Assembly (NCBI RefSeq): GCF_000621165.1
Contig: NZ_KK211217.1
Span: 310,001-374,000, forward strand
DNA from: Enterovibrio calviensis DSM 14347
GTDB taxonomy: Bacteria; Pseudomonadota; Gammaproteobacteria; Enterobacterales; Vibrionaceae
Direction of reading: 5' to 3'
Length of the DNA stretch: 64,000 nt
In this document: positions 1 through 7,867 of the stretch, piece by piece
How the letters are laid out: every line of letters starts with the position of its first letter
How positions within the stretch are numbered: position 1 is the first letter of the stretch
The notes under the pieces: generated by a model
What the model saw: only the letters and a program-made list of their open reading frames with translations
What the model was told of the DNA's origin: nothing
Database searches by the model: none
Program-made: the position numbers and the translations under genes

Positions 1-426
1 CAGAATGGAAAGCCAGAGATGTTGGTGTGTTCTTATCACGGCATTCCTAAACGTTATGCTGATAACGGGGACCCATATCGAGAGCATTGCCATGAAACGA
101 CGGAACGTTTAATTGCTCGATTAAACTCTGACGTGAAAATAAAGACGACATTCCAATCGCGTTTCGGTCGCGAAGAATGGCTTCAACCCTACACCGATAA
201 AACACTTGAGAAACTGCCAAGTGAAGGTGTTAAGCGCCTTGATATTATCTCTCCTGCCTTTTCGGTTGATTGTCTTGAAACATTGGAAGAGATTGCAGAA
301 CAATGTCATGAGAGCTTTATTGAGGCGGGCGGTGAATCGTTTCGCTTTATTCCATGCTTGAATGATTCACCGGCACACATCGATATGATGCGCCAACTGG
401 TAGAGCGTCACACCCAAGGTTGGTAG
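1..426 (+). CDS. hemH: Ferrochelatase, C-terminal part (5' end outside window)
   Basis: This is the last 141 codons of ferrochelatase, which inserts Fe2+ into protoporphyrin IX in the final step of heme synthesis. The frame is open from base 1, so the gene begins upstream of the window; the ATG at 19 is internal. The motif SYHGIPKRYADNGDPY holds the catalytic His of the family, and the later stretch ISPAFSVDCLETLEEI is the conserved C-terminal HemH motif containing the Glu cluster. The stop is TAG at 424-426. The next gene, gsk, is on the same strand after about 115 bp. The identification is firm; only the N-terminal half is missing. Confidence 0.95.
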   Translation, partial: QNGKPEMLVCSYHGIPKRYADNGDPYREHCHETTERLIARLNSDVKIKTTFQSRFGREEWLQPYTDKTLEKLPSEGVKRLDIISPAFSVDCLETLEEIAEQCHESFIEAGGESFRFIPCLNDSPAHIDMMRQLVERHTQGW

Positions 427-542
427 TGTGCCATTGAGGTTGTAGTGAATTTCTGTCGCACCAATTTGTACGCTGGGAGTTTCCAGCTCAAATTTGTGTG
501 ATAGAATTCTCACTTTCACCCCCAACTACGACGCATCGAATC

Positions 543-1847
543 ATGAAATTCCCAGGCCAACGTAAGTCTAAGCATTATTTCCCCGTACATGCCCGTGATC
601 CATTACTTGTCCAAGCGAGTGAACAACGCAAGCTAAAACGCCCGCATGCTATTGGTATTGACCAGACTCTGGTTGATATTGAAGCCAAGGTCGATGATGC
701 GTTTCTTGCTAAGTACGAATTGAGCAAAGGCCATTCTTTGGTGATTGATGACAAACGCGCTGAAGCGCTATATCAAGAACTAAAAGAGAACAACATGATT
801 AGCCACGAGTTTGCGGGGGGTACAATTGGTAACACGCTGCACAACTACTCGACGTTGGCCGATGATAAATCGATACTGCTAGGGGTTATGTCACGCGACA
901 TCACCATTGGTAGTTATGCGTATCGCTACCTATGTAATACATCTAGTCGTATGGACTTGAACTACCTTCAAGCGGTTCAAGGCCCGATTGGTCGTTGTTA
1001 TGCCCTGATCAGTGAAGAGGGTGAACGTACCTTCGCGATCAGCGAAGGCTTGATGAACCAACTGACACCAGAATCGATCCCTGAGCATATTTTCAAAAAT
1101 GCATCAGCTCTGGTGCTGACCGCTTACCTAGTACGCTGCAAAGAAGGCGATCCAATGCCTGAAGCGACGATGAAAGCGATCGAATACGCAAAGAAATACG
1201 ATGTGCCAGTGGTGATGACCATGGGAACAAAGTATGTGATTCAGAACAACCCACAATGGTGGCGTGAATTCTTAGCAGAGCACGTTTCAGTGGTTGCGAT
1301 GAATGAAGAAGAAGCCGAAGCATTGACGGGCGAGTCAGATCCATTACTTGCCGCCGACAAAGCGCTTGATTGGGTGGACATGGTGTTGTGTACTGCTGGG
1401 CCGATTGGTCTTTACATGGCGGGTTACACTGAAGACAGTGCTAAGCGAGAAACAACGCTTCCTCTGTTGCCAGGCCCAATTGCTGAGTTCAACATGTACG
1501 AATTCAGTCGCCCAATGATGAAGAAAGATTGCGATACCCCATCCAAGGTATATTCGCATATCGCCCCATACATGGGTGGTCCAGAGCGCATCAAAAACAC
1601 CAATGGCGCAGGTGACGGCGCACTATCAGCAGTACTTCATGATATGTCAGCAAACCGCTACCATCGTGATAACGTGCCTAATTCAAGTAAACACAGCTTC
1701 CAATACCTCACCTACAGCTCATTCTCGCAAGTATGTAAATACGCGAACCGTGTAAGCTATGAAGTGCTGGCGCAACACTCCCCACGTTTGTCACGTGGTC
1801 TTCCTGAGAGGGAAGATTCGCTAGAAGAAGCTTACTGGGAACGCTAA
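543..1847 (+). CDS. gsk: Inosine-guanosine kinase
   Basis: PfkB-family nucleoside kinase that phosphorylates guanosine and inosine with ATP in purine salvage, in the cytoplasm. The product is 434 residues, the same length as E. coli Gsk, and begins MKFPGQRKSKHYFP as in that protein. The ATG at 543 is preferred over the upstream in-frame GTG at 498, which would add 15 residues absent from the family. The PfkB signature NTNGAGDGA (about residues 350-360) carries the catalytic Asp, and the C-terminus ends PEREDSLEEAYWER as expected. hemH next to gsk is the usual enterobacterial/Vibrio order. A two-way terminator follows. Confidence 0.96.
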   Translation: MKFPGQRKSKHYFPVHARDPLLVQASEQRKLKRPHAIGIDQTLVDIEAKVDDAFLAKYELSKGHSLVIDDKRAEALYQELKENNMISHEFAGGTIGNTLHNYSTLADDKSILLGVMSRDITIGSYAYRYLCNTSSRMDLNYLQAVQGPIGRCYALISEEGERTFAISEGLMNQLTPESIPEHIFKNASALVLTAYLVRCKEGDPMPEATMKAIEYAKKYDVPVVMTMGTKYVIQNNPQWWREFLAEHVSVVAMNEEEAEALTGESDPLLAADKALDWVDMVLCTAGPIGLYMAGYTEDSAKRETTLPLLPGPIAEFNMYEFSRPMMKKDCDTPSKVYSHIAPYMGGPERIKNTNGAGDGALSAVLHDMSANRYHRDNVPNSSKHSFQYLTYSSFSQVCKYANRVSYEVLAQHSPRLSRGLPEREDSLEEAYWER

Positions 1848-1870
1848 ATCTCTTTGCCTTTGGCACTGAT

Positions 1871-1960
1871 ACTGCGTTGTCTTCGCTCACTCACTCCGGT
1901 CGCTTAGTGAACTAAGCTCCCAGAGATTCGTTTGCGTGACGCCTTGTCTCAGCGCCAATG
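1871..1960. repeat. Candidate dispersed palindromic repeat after gsk
   Basis: Between the gsk stop and its terminator is a non-coding stretch with a perfect 7-bp inverted repeat, GCTTAGT (1902-1908) and ACTAAGC (1911-1917), separated by GA. It is flanked by sequence that partly mirrors itself (GCGTTGTCTTCGCTCAC on the left, GTTTGCGTGACGCC on the right). The text resembles a short intergenic repeat that I recall from Vibrio genomes, but membership of a family cannot be shown from one copy. Confidence 0.35.
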
Positions 1961-1979
1961 ACTTTGAGATTTTTCTGTC

Positions 1980-2006
1980 AAAAACCGCCGTTATGGCGGT
2001 TTTTTT
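1980..2006. terminator. Bidirectional Rho-independent terminator (gsk / phosphatase gene)
   Basis: Stem AAAAACCGCC / GGCGGTTTTT with loop GTTAT, flanked by A and T runs, so it works in both directions. It lies between the converging gsk (+) and low-molecular-weight phosphatase (-) genes. Confidence 0.88.
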
Positions 2007-2013
2007 GTTGCTG

Positions 2014-2457
2014 CTAAGTGAGCTTTTTCACCCAAGCGTTAGTGGCGCGAACCAAGGTACGAAACAGTACATCGAACGATGCCTTGGGCTGGTGGACTGG
2101 GTCGTCAATATCACCTTGACCAATCCATTGCCCTAAAAGCATTGTTTTGCCTCTAGAGCCAGGAGAAAGCAGAGCGACTTCATCGATGTGTTCATGTGAC
2201 ATTACTAATATTAAGTCAAACTGAGCACATAATTCAGGAGTGAGTTGCCGAGCCGAATGGGCAGAAATGTCAAACCCATGCTCTTCACACACCCCTAGAG
2301 AGTGTTGGTGCGCACTCGCATTCAATAAATTGCTAGACGCAACCATGGTACCCGCTGATTCGATGACGTGATTAGGTAGATTCGCTTTAAGCAACGCCTC
2401 TGCGACCGGTGAGCGGCAGATGTTAGCAGTACAAACAACAAGGATACGATCAAACAT
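2014..2457 (-). CDS. Low-molecular-weight protein-tyrosine phosphatase (Wzb/VpsU-like)
   Basis: Cytoplasmic phosphatase of the Wzb/Etp family, which removes phosphate from the tyrosine cluster of Wzc-type kinases and so tunes polymer length and export. The P-loop CTANICRS (C-x5-R, residues 9-16) sits right at the N-terminus, and the acid loop DPVHQP is near residue 122. The length of 147 aa fits the family. The start chosen, ATG at 2457, overlaps the stop of the upstream Wzy_C gene by 8 bp, so the two are translationally coupled; an ATG nine codons earlier would sit deeper in that gene. The likely substrate is the Wzc-like kinase at 19,000-21,222, about 17 kb upstream in the same locus. V. 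cholerae VpsU is the comparable phosphatase. Confidence 0.9.
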   Translation of the reverse strand: MFDRILVVCTANICRSPVAEALLKANLPNHVIESAGTMVASSNLLNASAHQHSLGVCEEHGFDISAHSARQLTPELCAQFDLILVMSHEHIDEVALLSPGSRGKTMLLGQWIGQGDIDDPVHQPKASFDVLFRTLVRATNAWVKKLT

Positions 2458-3877
2458 GCTCAGTGCTCTCAGCATTGTATTCACTGCGTTGAGACGAACC
2501 TATGGTCACCAATTTTCCTGTTGCCGGTAACACAGCACTTGCGTTGGCTAGGAACAGAATCAATATGAATATCAGCGCGTTGGCCATAGGCTGAAGATTA
2601 AAATCGACACTAATGTGGATAAGCATCCCAATGATGGACATGATGCAACCTAATGCGATCCCTTTCATCGTTTTACTATGCCGCGTTCTGATTGTTGTAA
2701 AGGCGCGCCAAAAAGCGAAAAGAACAACGATACCCAGAAGTAATGTGGCGGGAATACCCGCTTCAACCATAAATTGAATGTAGTCATTATGCGCATGGTC
2801 GTAGAATCCAATGTCCGCCTTTGAATACATTGGAAATATCGTATAAAAACTCGCCATGCCTGTTCCAGTAAACGGGAAATCACGAATAATATCGAGTGAC
2901 CAAATGACCACTTGGTCTCGAGATTCCGCCCCTAGTGATGTTTCGACTAAGCGTTGCTTGACGTTTTCGAGGCCAAATAACGCGCCGACAACGATAGTAT
3001 CTATTGCGATAACACTTCCCACCAATGCGGTTAGGGCGCGGGGTTTGTTCTTGTAAAAGATCAGCGCAATGAGACCACCGATGGCGGTCGCTGCAAAAAA
3101 TGCCGTGTTACCCATGCGAGAACGTGTCATGACGAGTGCAATCACCATAATGACAAGACATAAACGTATGTACATCTTCCTGCTCAGAATGCCTTCAAGT
3201 AGTCGTGTAATAAACATAAAGCGGGAGTCAGAAGGGCTAGTGTGTAGTTGAGTAACAATCAATCCCAACCCCATACATAACGCCATCATCAGATAATTGG
3301 CTAAGTGGTTTTTATAGACAAATGAGCCTGTTGCTATCCCTTTTTCACTAAAACCAAACACCGGACTTTCATTCAAATCAAGCAATACCACCATTGCCGC
3401 ATAGAAGGCTTGCAGGGTGCCGCTTATGACAATCATCAATACGACCTGCTTAAGTCGCTGGCTGGAATTTACGAGATAAATGGCATTAAAAACCAACATG
3501 GTGTAGGCAATGCCTTTAAACAGCGAAGATAACGTCATTCGCGAATCTAAAGAAATGAACCCTTCTGGCGCACCGACCAACTGATATATTTCAGCGCTTT
3601 TGCTCGAAAGGATCGATAACCATTCCCAATGCATTGGCAGCGTTTGAACAAACACCCACAGTTGAAATGCCATGAGACCGAAAAGCAGTGTTTTGTATCG
3701 CTTAAGTGGTTCAAAAGGTAGGTTTCCACGATAAGCGATAATCAGCATTATCGATTGAAGTGCTATCCATATTTCGGCGATAGACCAAGCCCAATCCCTG
3801 TTGCTACCGAGCGGAATCGGCAACCAGACAATAAGGGTTAGAAGGGAGTAGAAAGAGGGTTTTTCAAACGTTGCCAT
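2450..3877 (-). CDS. O-antigen ligase / Wzy_C-family membrane polymerase or ligase
   Basis: A 475-residue inner-membrane protein with about 10-12 hydrophobic segments. It has the Wzy_C signature: a long periplasmic loop containing MTRSRMG (about residue 250), then TGTGMASF and HAHNDY (about 360-366), followed by a Gly-rich membrane segment. Members polymerise or ligate undecaprenol-linked repeat units on the periplasmic side. It is the second Wzy-like protein of the locus, the other being at 13,925-15,208, and it carries the clearer family motif. It is transcribed separately from the main cluster, because a terminator lies just upstream at 3908-3931, and is coupled to the phosphatase gene. 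Whether it is a polymerase or a ligase cannot be decided from sequence. Confidence 0.85.
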   Translation of the reverse strand: MATFEKPSFYSLLTLIVWLPIPLGSNRDWAWSIAEIWIALQSIMLIIAYRGNLPFEPLKRYKTLLFGLMAFQLWVFVQTLPMHWEWLSILSSKSAEIYQLVGAPEGFISLDSRMTLSSLFKGIAYTMLVFNAIYLVNSSQRLKQVVLMIVISGTLQAFYAAMVVLLDLNESPVFGFSEKGIATGSFVYKNHLANYLMMALCMGLGLIVTQLHTSPSDSRFMFITRLLEGILSRKMYIRLCLVIMVIALVMTRSRMGNTAFFAATAIGGLIALIFYKNKPRALTALVGSVIAIDTIVVGALFGLENVKQRLVETSLGAESRDQVVIWSLDIIRDFPFTGTGMASFYTIFPMYSKADIGFYDHAHNDYIQFMVEAGIPATLLLGIVVLFAFWRAFTTIRTRHSKTMKGIALGCIMSIIGMLIHISVDFNLQPMANALIFILILFLANASAVLPATGKLVTIGSSQRSEYNAESTEHV

Positions 3878-3907
3878 GTAGATCGCTCAGAATGAGAATA
3901 CAACAAA

Positions 3908-3931
3908 AAAGCCCAACAAATGCCGGGCTTT
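3908..3931 (-). terminator. Rho-independent terminator after the small secreted protein gene
   Basis: Stem AAAGCCC / GGGCTTT around a 10-nt loop, followed on the minus strand by TTTTTTG. It lies between the stop of the 153-aa gene (3960) and the start of the Wzy_C gene (3877), so the latter needs its own promoter or read-through. Confidence 0.75.
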
Positions 3932-3959
3932 ATAAAAACAAATACCGAGAGCAAGTCTG

Positions 3960-4421
3960 TTAGTTTGGTGAGATAACTTCCTCGCCACCACCACCTTGTC
4001 CACCCACTGCTGGCGCAGATGGAGCCGCAGGGCCAACTGAGGCTGTTTGTATACCTGCGGCGGTTGCTTCTGCGATTTGAGTCGGGTCGACCCCTGCCAA
4101 CAGGGCTGCAGTCGTAATGTTTTCGCTTGCAACGCCTGCATCACGTGCAACTTGCGCGATTTCTAATGCGTTATCCGGCGCAGCTGTCATAGCGGCTTGC
4201 ACTGCCAGTTGAGGATCTACGCCTTCGATATCCAACAATAGGGTTAGAATGTCGACAGCAAGCTCTGCATTCTCGAACAAGACGCTTTGGTAAGTTTCCT
4301 CAGTCGGGACATCACCAAGTTGTGACACGATAGAATCGCGTTGTTCGTCGCTTTCGAATGCAAATGTCATTGAAGAAATGGCTAAGCTTGCCACACCAAA
4401 AATGGTGGTTGTACTTTTCAT
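3960..4421 (-). CDS. Small secreted Ala-rich protein with Gly-rich tail, unknown function
   Basis: A 153-residue protein not recognised with certainty. Residues 1-22 form a Sec signal peptide ending TFAFES. The middle is acidic, helical and Ala-rich, with a loose internal repeat: GVDPQLAVQAAMTAAP near residue 70 and GVDPTQIAEATAAG near residue 109. The last 25 residues are low-complexity (SAPAVGGQGGGGEEVISPN), a likely disordered tail. There is no lipobox or membrane anchor, so the product should be periplasmic or exported. A good RBS (AAGGAA) precedes the ATG, and a terminator follows. It sits inside the exopolysaccharide locus between a VanZ-like gene and a Wzy_C gene, which suggests a role in polymer assembly or the matrix, but no function is assigned. 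Confidence 0.75.
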   Translation of the reverse strand: MKSTTTIFGVASLAISSMTFAFESDEQRDSIVSQLGDVPTEETYQSVLFENAELAVDILTLLLDIEGVDPQLAVQAAMTAAPDNALEIAQVARDAGVASENITTAALLAGVDPTQIAEATAAGIQTASVGPAAPSAPAVGGQGGGGEEVISPN

Positions 4422-4517
4422 GATTATTCCTTGAAAGTGGTTTCAACACTTTGATTAAAGAAACTATATCAGATTTGAGATGATATAAAATGCCAGCGAC
4501 GGGCCGTAAATGGTCAT

Positions 4518-4913
4518 TTAGTCAGACGCTTTGGTTTTTGACCACGCCATCGCAATAACACTGCAAAAATATGTACCAGACAGCACACCAAAAACGTTAA
4601 CGGTCATATCTAGCCAAGAGAACTGTCTTGAAGGAATTAGAGATTGTATCGACTCATCTAACACGACCAATATCAAAACGAACAGAGCAGGGAGCGGCAA
4701 TCCAAAGCAACGGCTACTTCTAGATGTAAGTCGGCAAAGTATGCCTAAGAAAAAAGAGCCGCAAAGATGAAGATAGATGGCACCACCCATCATGATTTCA
4801 GCTTCTCGCACTTGGTCTCCCAAAATATCTGCAGATTTGAGAACTGAAGCACTGCCAAATAGAAGCACGAAAAAGAAGAGTGTAATAAAAGGGCCTTTAG
4901 AAACGTTAGCCAC
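4518..4913 (-). CDS. VanZ-like family membrane protein (VpsQ position)
   Basis: A 131-residue protein with four predicted membrane helices. It carries the VanZ-like signature DESIQSLIPSRQFSWLDMTVN (about residues 86-106): Glu/Gln, then Arg, then an Asp before Asn and Gly in the last helix. VanZ-like proteins of polysaccharide loci have no settled biochemical function. The start is GTG at 4913, overlapping the stop of the 210-aa gene by 8 bp, so the two are coupled. The pair resembles the vpsP-vpsQ end of the V. cholerae vps-II cluster by position and type; this is inference, since I cannot align them. Confidence 0.8.
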   Translation of the reverse strand: MANVSKGPFITLFFFVLLFGSASVLKSADILGDQVREAEIMMGGAIYLHLCGSFFLGILCRLTSRSSRCFGLPLPALFVLILVVLDESIQSLIPSRQFSWLDMTVNVFGVLSGTYFCSVIAMAWSKTKASD

Positions 4914-5538
4914 AAGCTTTCACCTTGATTTCATTGAAAACCAGAAGGTTACAAATTCTTTGGCTTCCCTCAGAGAGGGTAATCATGGAGTTTAGCTTGG
5001 GACGGTGTCTCCAAGAATTGGCAATGGAGATGAGATGTTGTGATGCATCAACTCTCTGTTCTACAGCAATTTCTTCCCACCTGGAAAACGTACTATCAAT
5101 AAGCAGAAGACGACTCGAGAGAGAGTATGGTCCAAATAGCAAAGCAAGTTGTTGGTAGGCCAACTCTTCCTGAAGTGATGATGTTAGTTTGGCTAACTCA
5201 ACATAAGTATTGGACCACGTAGGCCGAATGTGGGCACTGGTACCTAGCAATGTGAACCAATCTGGATTTGGGTTATCGACTTGATTTAAGTATGAACGCC
5301 ACTGATTAAATAAAATAAAGCTGTTTAGTTGATGAGCGGAAAAAACAAATAAAGAGGACTCCATATGTGCCAACGATTCATCGCTCTTGCTCAACGAAGG
5401 GCTACCTTGTCGTAAAAAGTGATCAATTCGAGATTCAATGGCATTGGTTGCAAGCGAGCTCTTAAAGGAAAAGTAGCCAAAAATAAACAACGAACAAGCC
5501 AACAACATAACAGTTGTTGTTAAAATATTAGGTTTCAT
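4906..5538 (-). CDS. Single-pass envelope protein of exopolysaccharide locus (VpsP-like?)
   Basis: A 210-residue protein with one N-terminal membrane helix (about residues 8-25) and a periplasmic domain. The domain is helical; the stretch LLFGPYSLSSRLLLIDSTFSRW followed by a Trp/Pro and Cys-containing end resembles small proteins that accompany Wzy-type genes, including proteins labelled VpsP. No enzyme motif is visible. It begins a short unit: a terminator lies just upstream (5597-5628), so a promoter is expected in 5539-5596, and the VanZ-like gene follows with an 8-bp overlap. The assignment to the VpsP family is a guess from position and the GPY...R...W pattern. Confidence 0.65.
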   Translation of the reverse strand: MKPNILTTTVMLLACSLFIFGYFSFKSSLATNAIESRIDHFLRQGSPSLSKSDESLAHMESSLFVFSAHQLNSFILFNQWRSYLNQVDNPNPDWFTLLGTSAHIRPTWSNTYVELAKLTSSLQEELAYQQLALLFGPYSLSSRLLLIDSTFSRWEEIAVEQRVDASQHLISIANSWRHRPKLNSMITLSEGSQRICNLLVFNEIKVKACG

Positions 5539-5596
5539 TTGTCTATATAAGTCCTTTTGCTATAGACCTAAATTTCACTAGCTGTCATAGCTTGAA

Positions 5597-5628
5597 AACA
5601 CTTGATGGAGATAACTCCACCAAGTGTT
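5597..5628 (-). terminator. Terminator at end of main exopolysaccharide operon
   Basis: A 14-bp stem with one mismatch (arms 5597-5610 and 5615-5628, loop ATAA), followed on the minus strand by TTTTC. It lies 12 bp beyond the stop of the choice-of-anchor-A gene. Confidence 0.75.
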
Positions 5629-5640
5629 AGTTTTAAAAGC

Positions 5641-7809
5641 CTATTTCATTGTGCTTGAACGGTAAGAGTTGTTCAACAGCCAACTAGCTTGCTCATATTT
5701 CGGCACTTCGCCAGACTGAGAAATATTGGTTTGGTGATAGGAGTGTTGATTCCAAATACGTGTCGCATGTTTCCATGGTTTTTGTTCTGATGCAGAACCA
5801 AAGACTCTAACCCCATTATGGCTATTCCATTCAGAGGAGTAATTGTTCGCGACGATGATCAATTCAGCATTATTGTCGCCTTCCAGATCAACAACGATAG
5901 GATACTCCCATAACGTGTCGGTGGAGTTTTCGACGCTTAACAGGGATTTTCCGGTGAGCGAGTCTAGGACTTCTACCTTGTGATGATCTTGGTAGATAAC
6001 TTCGTCTCGGCCGTCACCATCAAAATCGAAAGATGTGACACCCATTTTTCCACTTTTATCGAATATATCAACCGACCAAATTTGCTCTCCAGAAGCGTTT
6101 AACATGATCAATTTGTCGAATGCTGCGTAAGCAATACCTAGTTTGTCATCCTCAAGAAATACCCCAATAGTTTGAGCGCCGCCGCCATTACCCGGAACGC
6201 CGACCTTTTCCCAAATTACAGTGCCGTCATGGTTCAGTGCGGCAATGGTATGACTCGTAGGGGTTGTCCCTGCAATGGTTACAACTATTTCAGGTTGTGG
6301 GTCTTCGTCAAGGTTGGCTACTGAGGAGAACCAAGCGGTTGTCCAACCGCTATATGACCACACAATGTTGCCTGAGGCGTCATAGAGTGTGCCGCCACCA
6401 AAATAATCTTGGTTTTGATCGCCGTCGGCATCAAAAATGACATAGTCAGGTCGCCATAGACCAAGGTTGTAGAGTAACCCAGAAGAGTAACTGTAAGCGG
6501 AAGTGCCGACGAGAATTTCCGCAACACCATCGCTATCTAAGTCGGAAATACTAACATTGCCTACGTATTTGTCTTCTCTGGAAAACGCTCTTTTGACGAT
6601 ACCTTCGTTATTGATGATACGTACCTCATTGGTAGCGTTGTCAGCGACGACGATATCAATCAACCCATCAGCATCTAAATCTGCTAAAGCTGGAGTAAAT
6701 CGAGGATCTGAATATACGGGACCGTCTGAGTAATCCCAAAGTTCAGCACCGTCAATACCACTTAGAGCCCTCACAACACCGGGTTTTGTATACTGGTTGT
6801 TGGCGAAGGTGACGACGATGACATCAGCAACATCAGCGCTATCAATGCTACCATCTCCATTGTCATCATTAAGTTGACCAACTATAGGTGTACCCATTAC
6901 TTGGACATACTCAGGCATAAAGTTGCTTTCTTGCCAATGCCATTTAACGTCAGCTTGAATTGGTGCTGGACCAGTTTCAATAGGGAGGTTACCTTCAAAA
7001 GGAAGGTAACCTAATGACATTGAACCTTGCCAACTGTTAGCAATAATCCCAACATTTGAATTTCCTGAAGGTGCATTTACATCGGCGTTGGGTGCCAACA
7101 CAAAGCCTTCAAGCGCTACACCCGAAATAGATAAGGAAGTTGCTTCATAAATATTGAAGATAGTTCTTTGACGATGATTAGTGAAATCGGACAAACTGAT
7201 ATTGCTGAGCGGCTTGAAATTGGGTTTATCGCCACTAATATTGACAATGAGAGTCGCGTCTTCTGGAATACAGTTTAGAGCTAAGGTGTGTGCGTCTTCC
7301 AGTTGATAGCCATCTAGGTTAAATACTTGAGTAGGGCTGGTACAATCCCCTTCTAAGTAAAGACCACCCCATTGGTAGTTTACAGTTCCTACAGATTCTT
7401 GCTCGCTAAGTATAGATGAATACTTGACACTGTCTTGCTTTAACAGATCGAAGTCGATCGGCAATACAGAAGAGCTCGCTAGAGTCGCTCCTTCTGCAAG
7501 TCCCAGATAGATGGTTTCGGAGACTTGACTAATATTACCCTTTACAATTGCACTTCCTTGGTAAATTCTACCAGACTTGTATGATAAATCGCCGCCGATA
7601 ATCAAAGAGTATTCATCTGAAGGAAAGTTAGTGTTGTCATATAAAATACTGTAGCCGTTGAAGCTAGCATTTTGTCCAATCGCTAAAGGACCAATACTGG
7701 TCGAATGTGGCGATGTGAAATCACCAAAAACTAGAGCACCATACTGAGTGGTCAATGCATTGGAATGTGTGCTCAGCAGCAACGCACTTGCAATGAATAT
7801 TTTTTTCAT
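5641..7809 (-). CDS. Secreted choice-of-anchor-A / FG-GAP repeat protein (candidate matrix or surface protein)
   Basis: A 722-residue secreted protein. The start chosen is ATG 7809, preceded by AGGGA and followed by a clean signal peptide (MKKIFIASALLLSTHSNA); an ORF start 15 codons earlier lacks an RBS. Residues 20-285 match the choice-of-anchor-A pattern (YGALVFGDF...IGPLAIGQNASFNGYS). Near residue 315-330 an Asp-rich Ca-loop (DDNGDGSIDSADV) begins an FG-GAP/VCBS propeller with recurring motifs such as ADLDADGLIDIVV, SDLDSDGVAEILVG, FDFDGDGRDEVIY and VDLEGDNNAELIIV. The end (RIWNQHSYHQTN...NNSYR) is common in FG-GAP proteins. No PEP-CTERM, LPXTG or other sorting tail is seen. It is the last gene of the main operon, 58 bp after the WecG-type transferase gene. 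A matrix-adhesin role, as for V. cholerae RbmC/Bap1, is inference. Confidence 0.82.
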   Translation of the reverse strand: MKKIFIASALLLSTHSNALTTQYGALVFGDFTSPHSTSIGPLAIGQNASFNGYSILYDNTNFPSDEYSLIIGGDLSYKSGRIYQGSAIVKGNISQVSETIYLGLAEGATLASSSVLPIDFDLLKQDSVKYSSILSEQESVGTVNYQWGGLYLEGDCTSPTQVFNLDGYQLEDAHTLALNCIPEDATLIVNISGDKPNFKPLSNISLSDFTNHRQRTIFNIYEATSLSISGVALEGFVLAPNADVNAPSGNSNVGIIANSWQGSMSLGYLPFEGNLPIETGPAPIQADVKWHWQESNFMPEYVQVMGTPIVGQLNDDNGDGSIDSADVADVIVVTFANNQYTKPGVVRALSGIDGAELWDYSDGPVYSDPRFTPALADLDADGLIDIVVADNATNEVRIINNEGIVKRAFSREDKYVGNVSISDLDSDGVAEILVGTSAYSYSSGLLYNLGLWRPDYVIFDADGDQNQDYFGGGTLYDASGNIVWSYSGWTTAWFSSVANLDEDPQPEIVVTIAGTTPTSHTIAALNHDGTVIWEKVGVPGNGGGAQTIGVFLEDDKLGIAYAAFDKLIMLNASGEQIWSVDIFDKSGKMGVTSFDFDGDGRDEVIYQDHHKVEVLDSLTGKSLLSVENSTDTLWEYPIVVDLEGDNNAELIIVANNYSSEWNSHNGVRVFGSASEQKPWKHATRIWNQHSYHQTNISQSGEVPKYEQASWLLNNSYRSSTMK

Positions 7810-7867
7810 TTCAATCCCTAAAATAAAATTTAAACGTCTTAATAGATATAGCAATATAAGTGGATGG

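Noticed and set aside
498-542. GTG-started 15-residue extension of gsk
   Set aside because: The extension is not like any Gsk N-terminus, and the internal ATG gives exactly the E. coli length.
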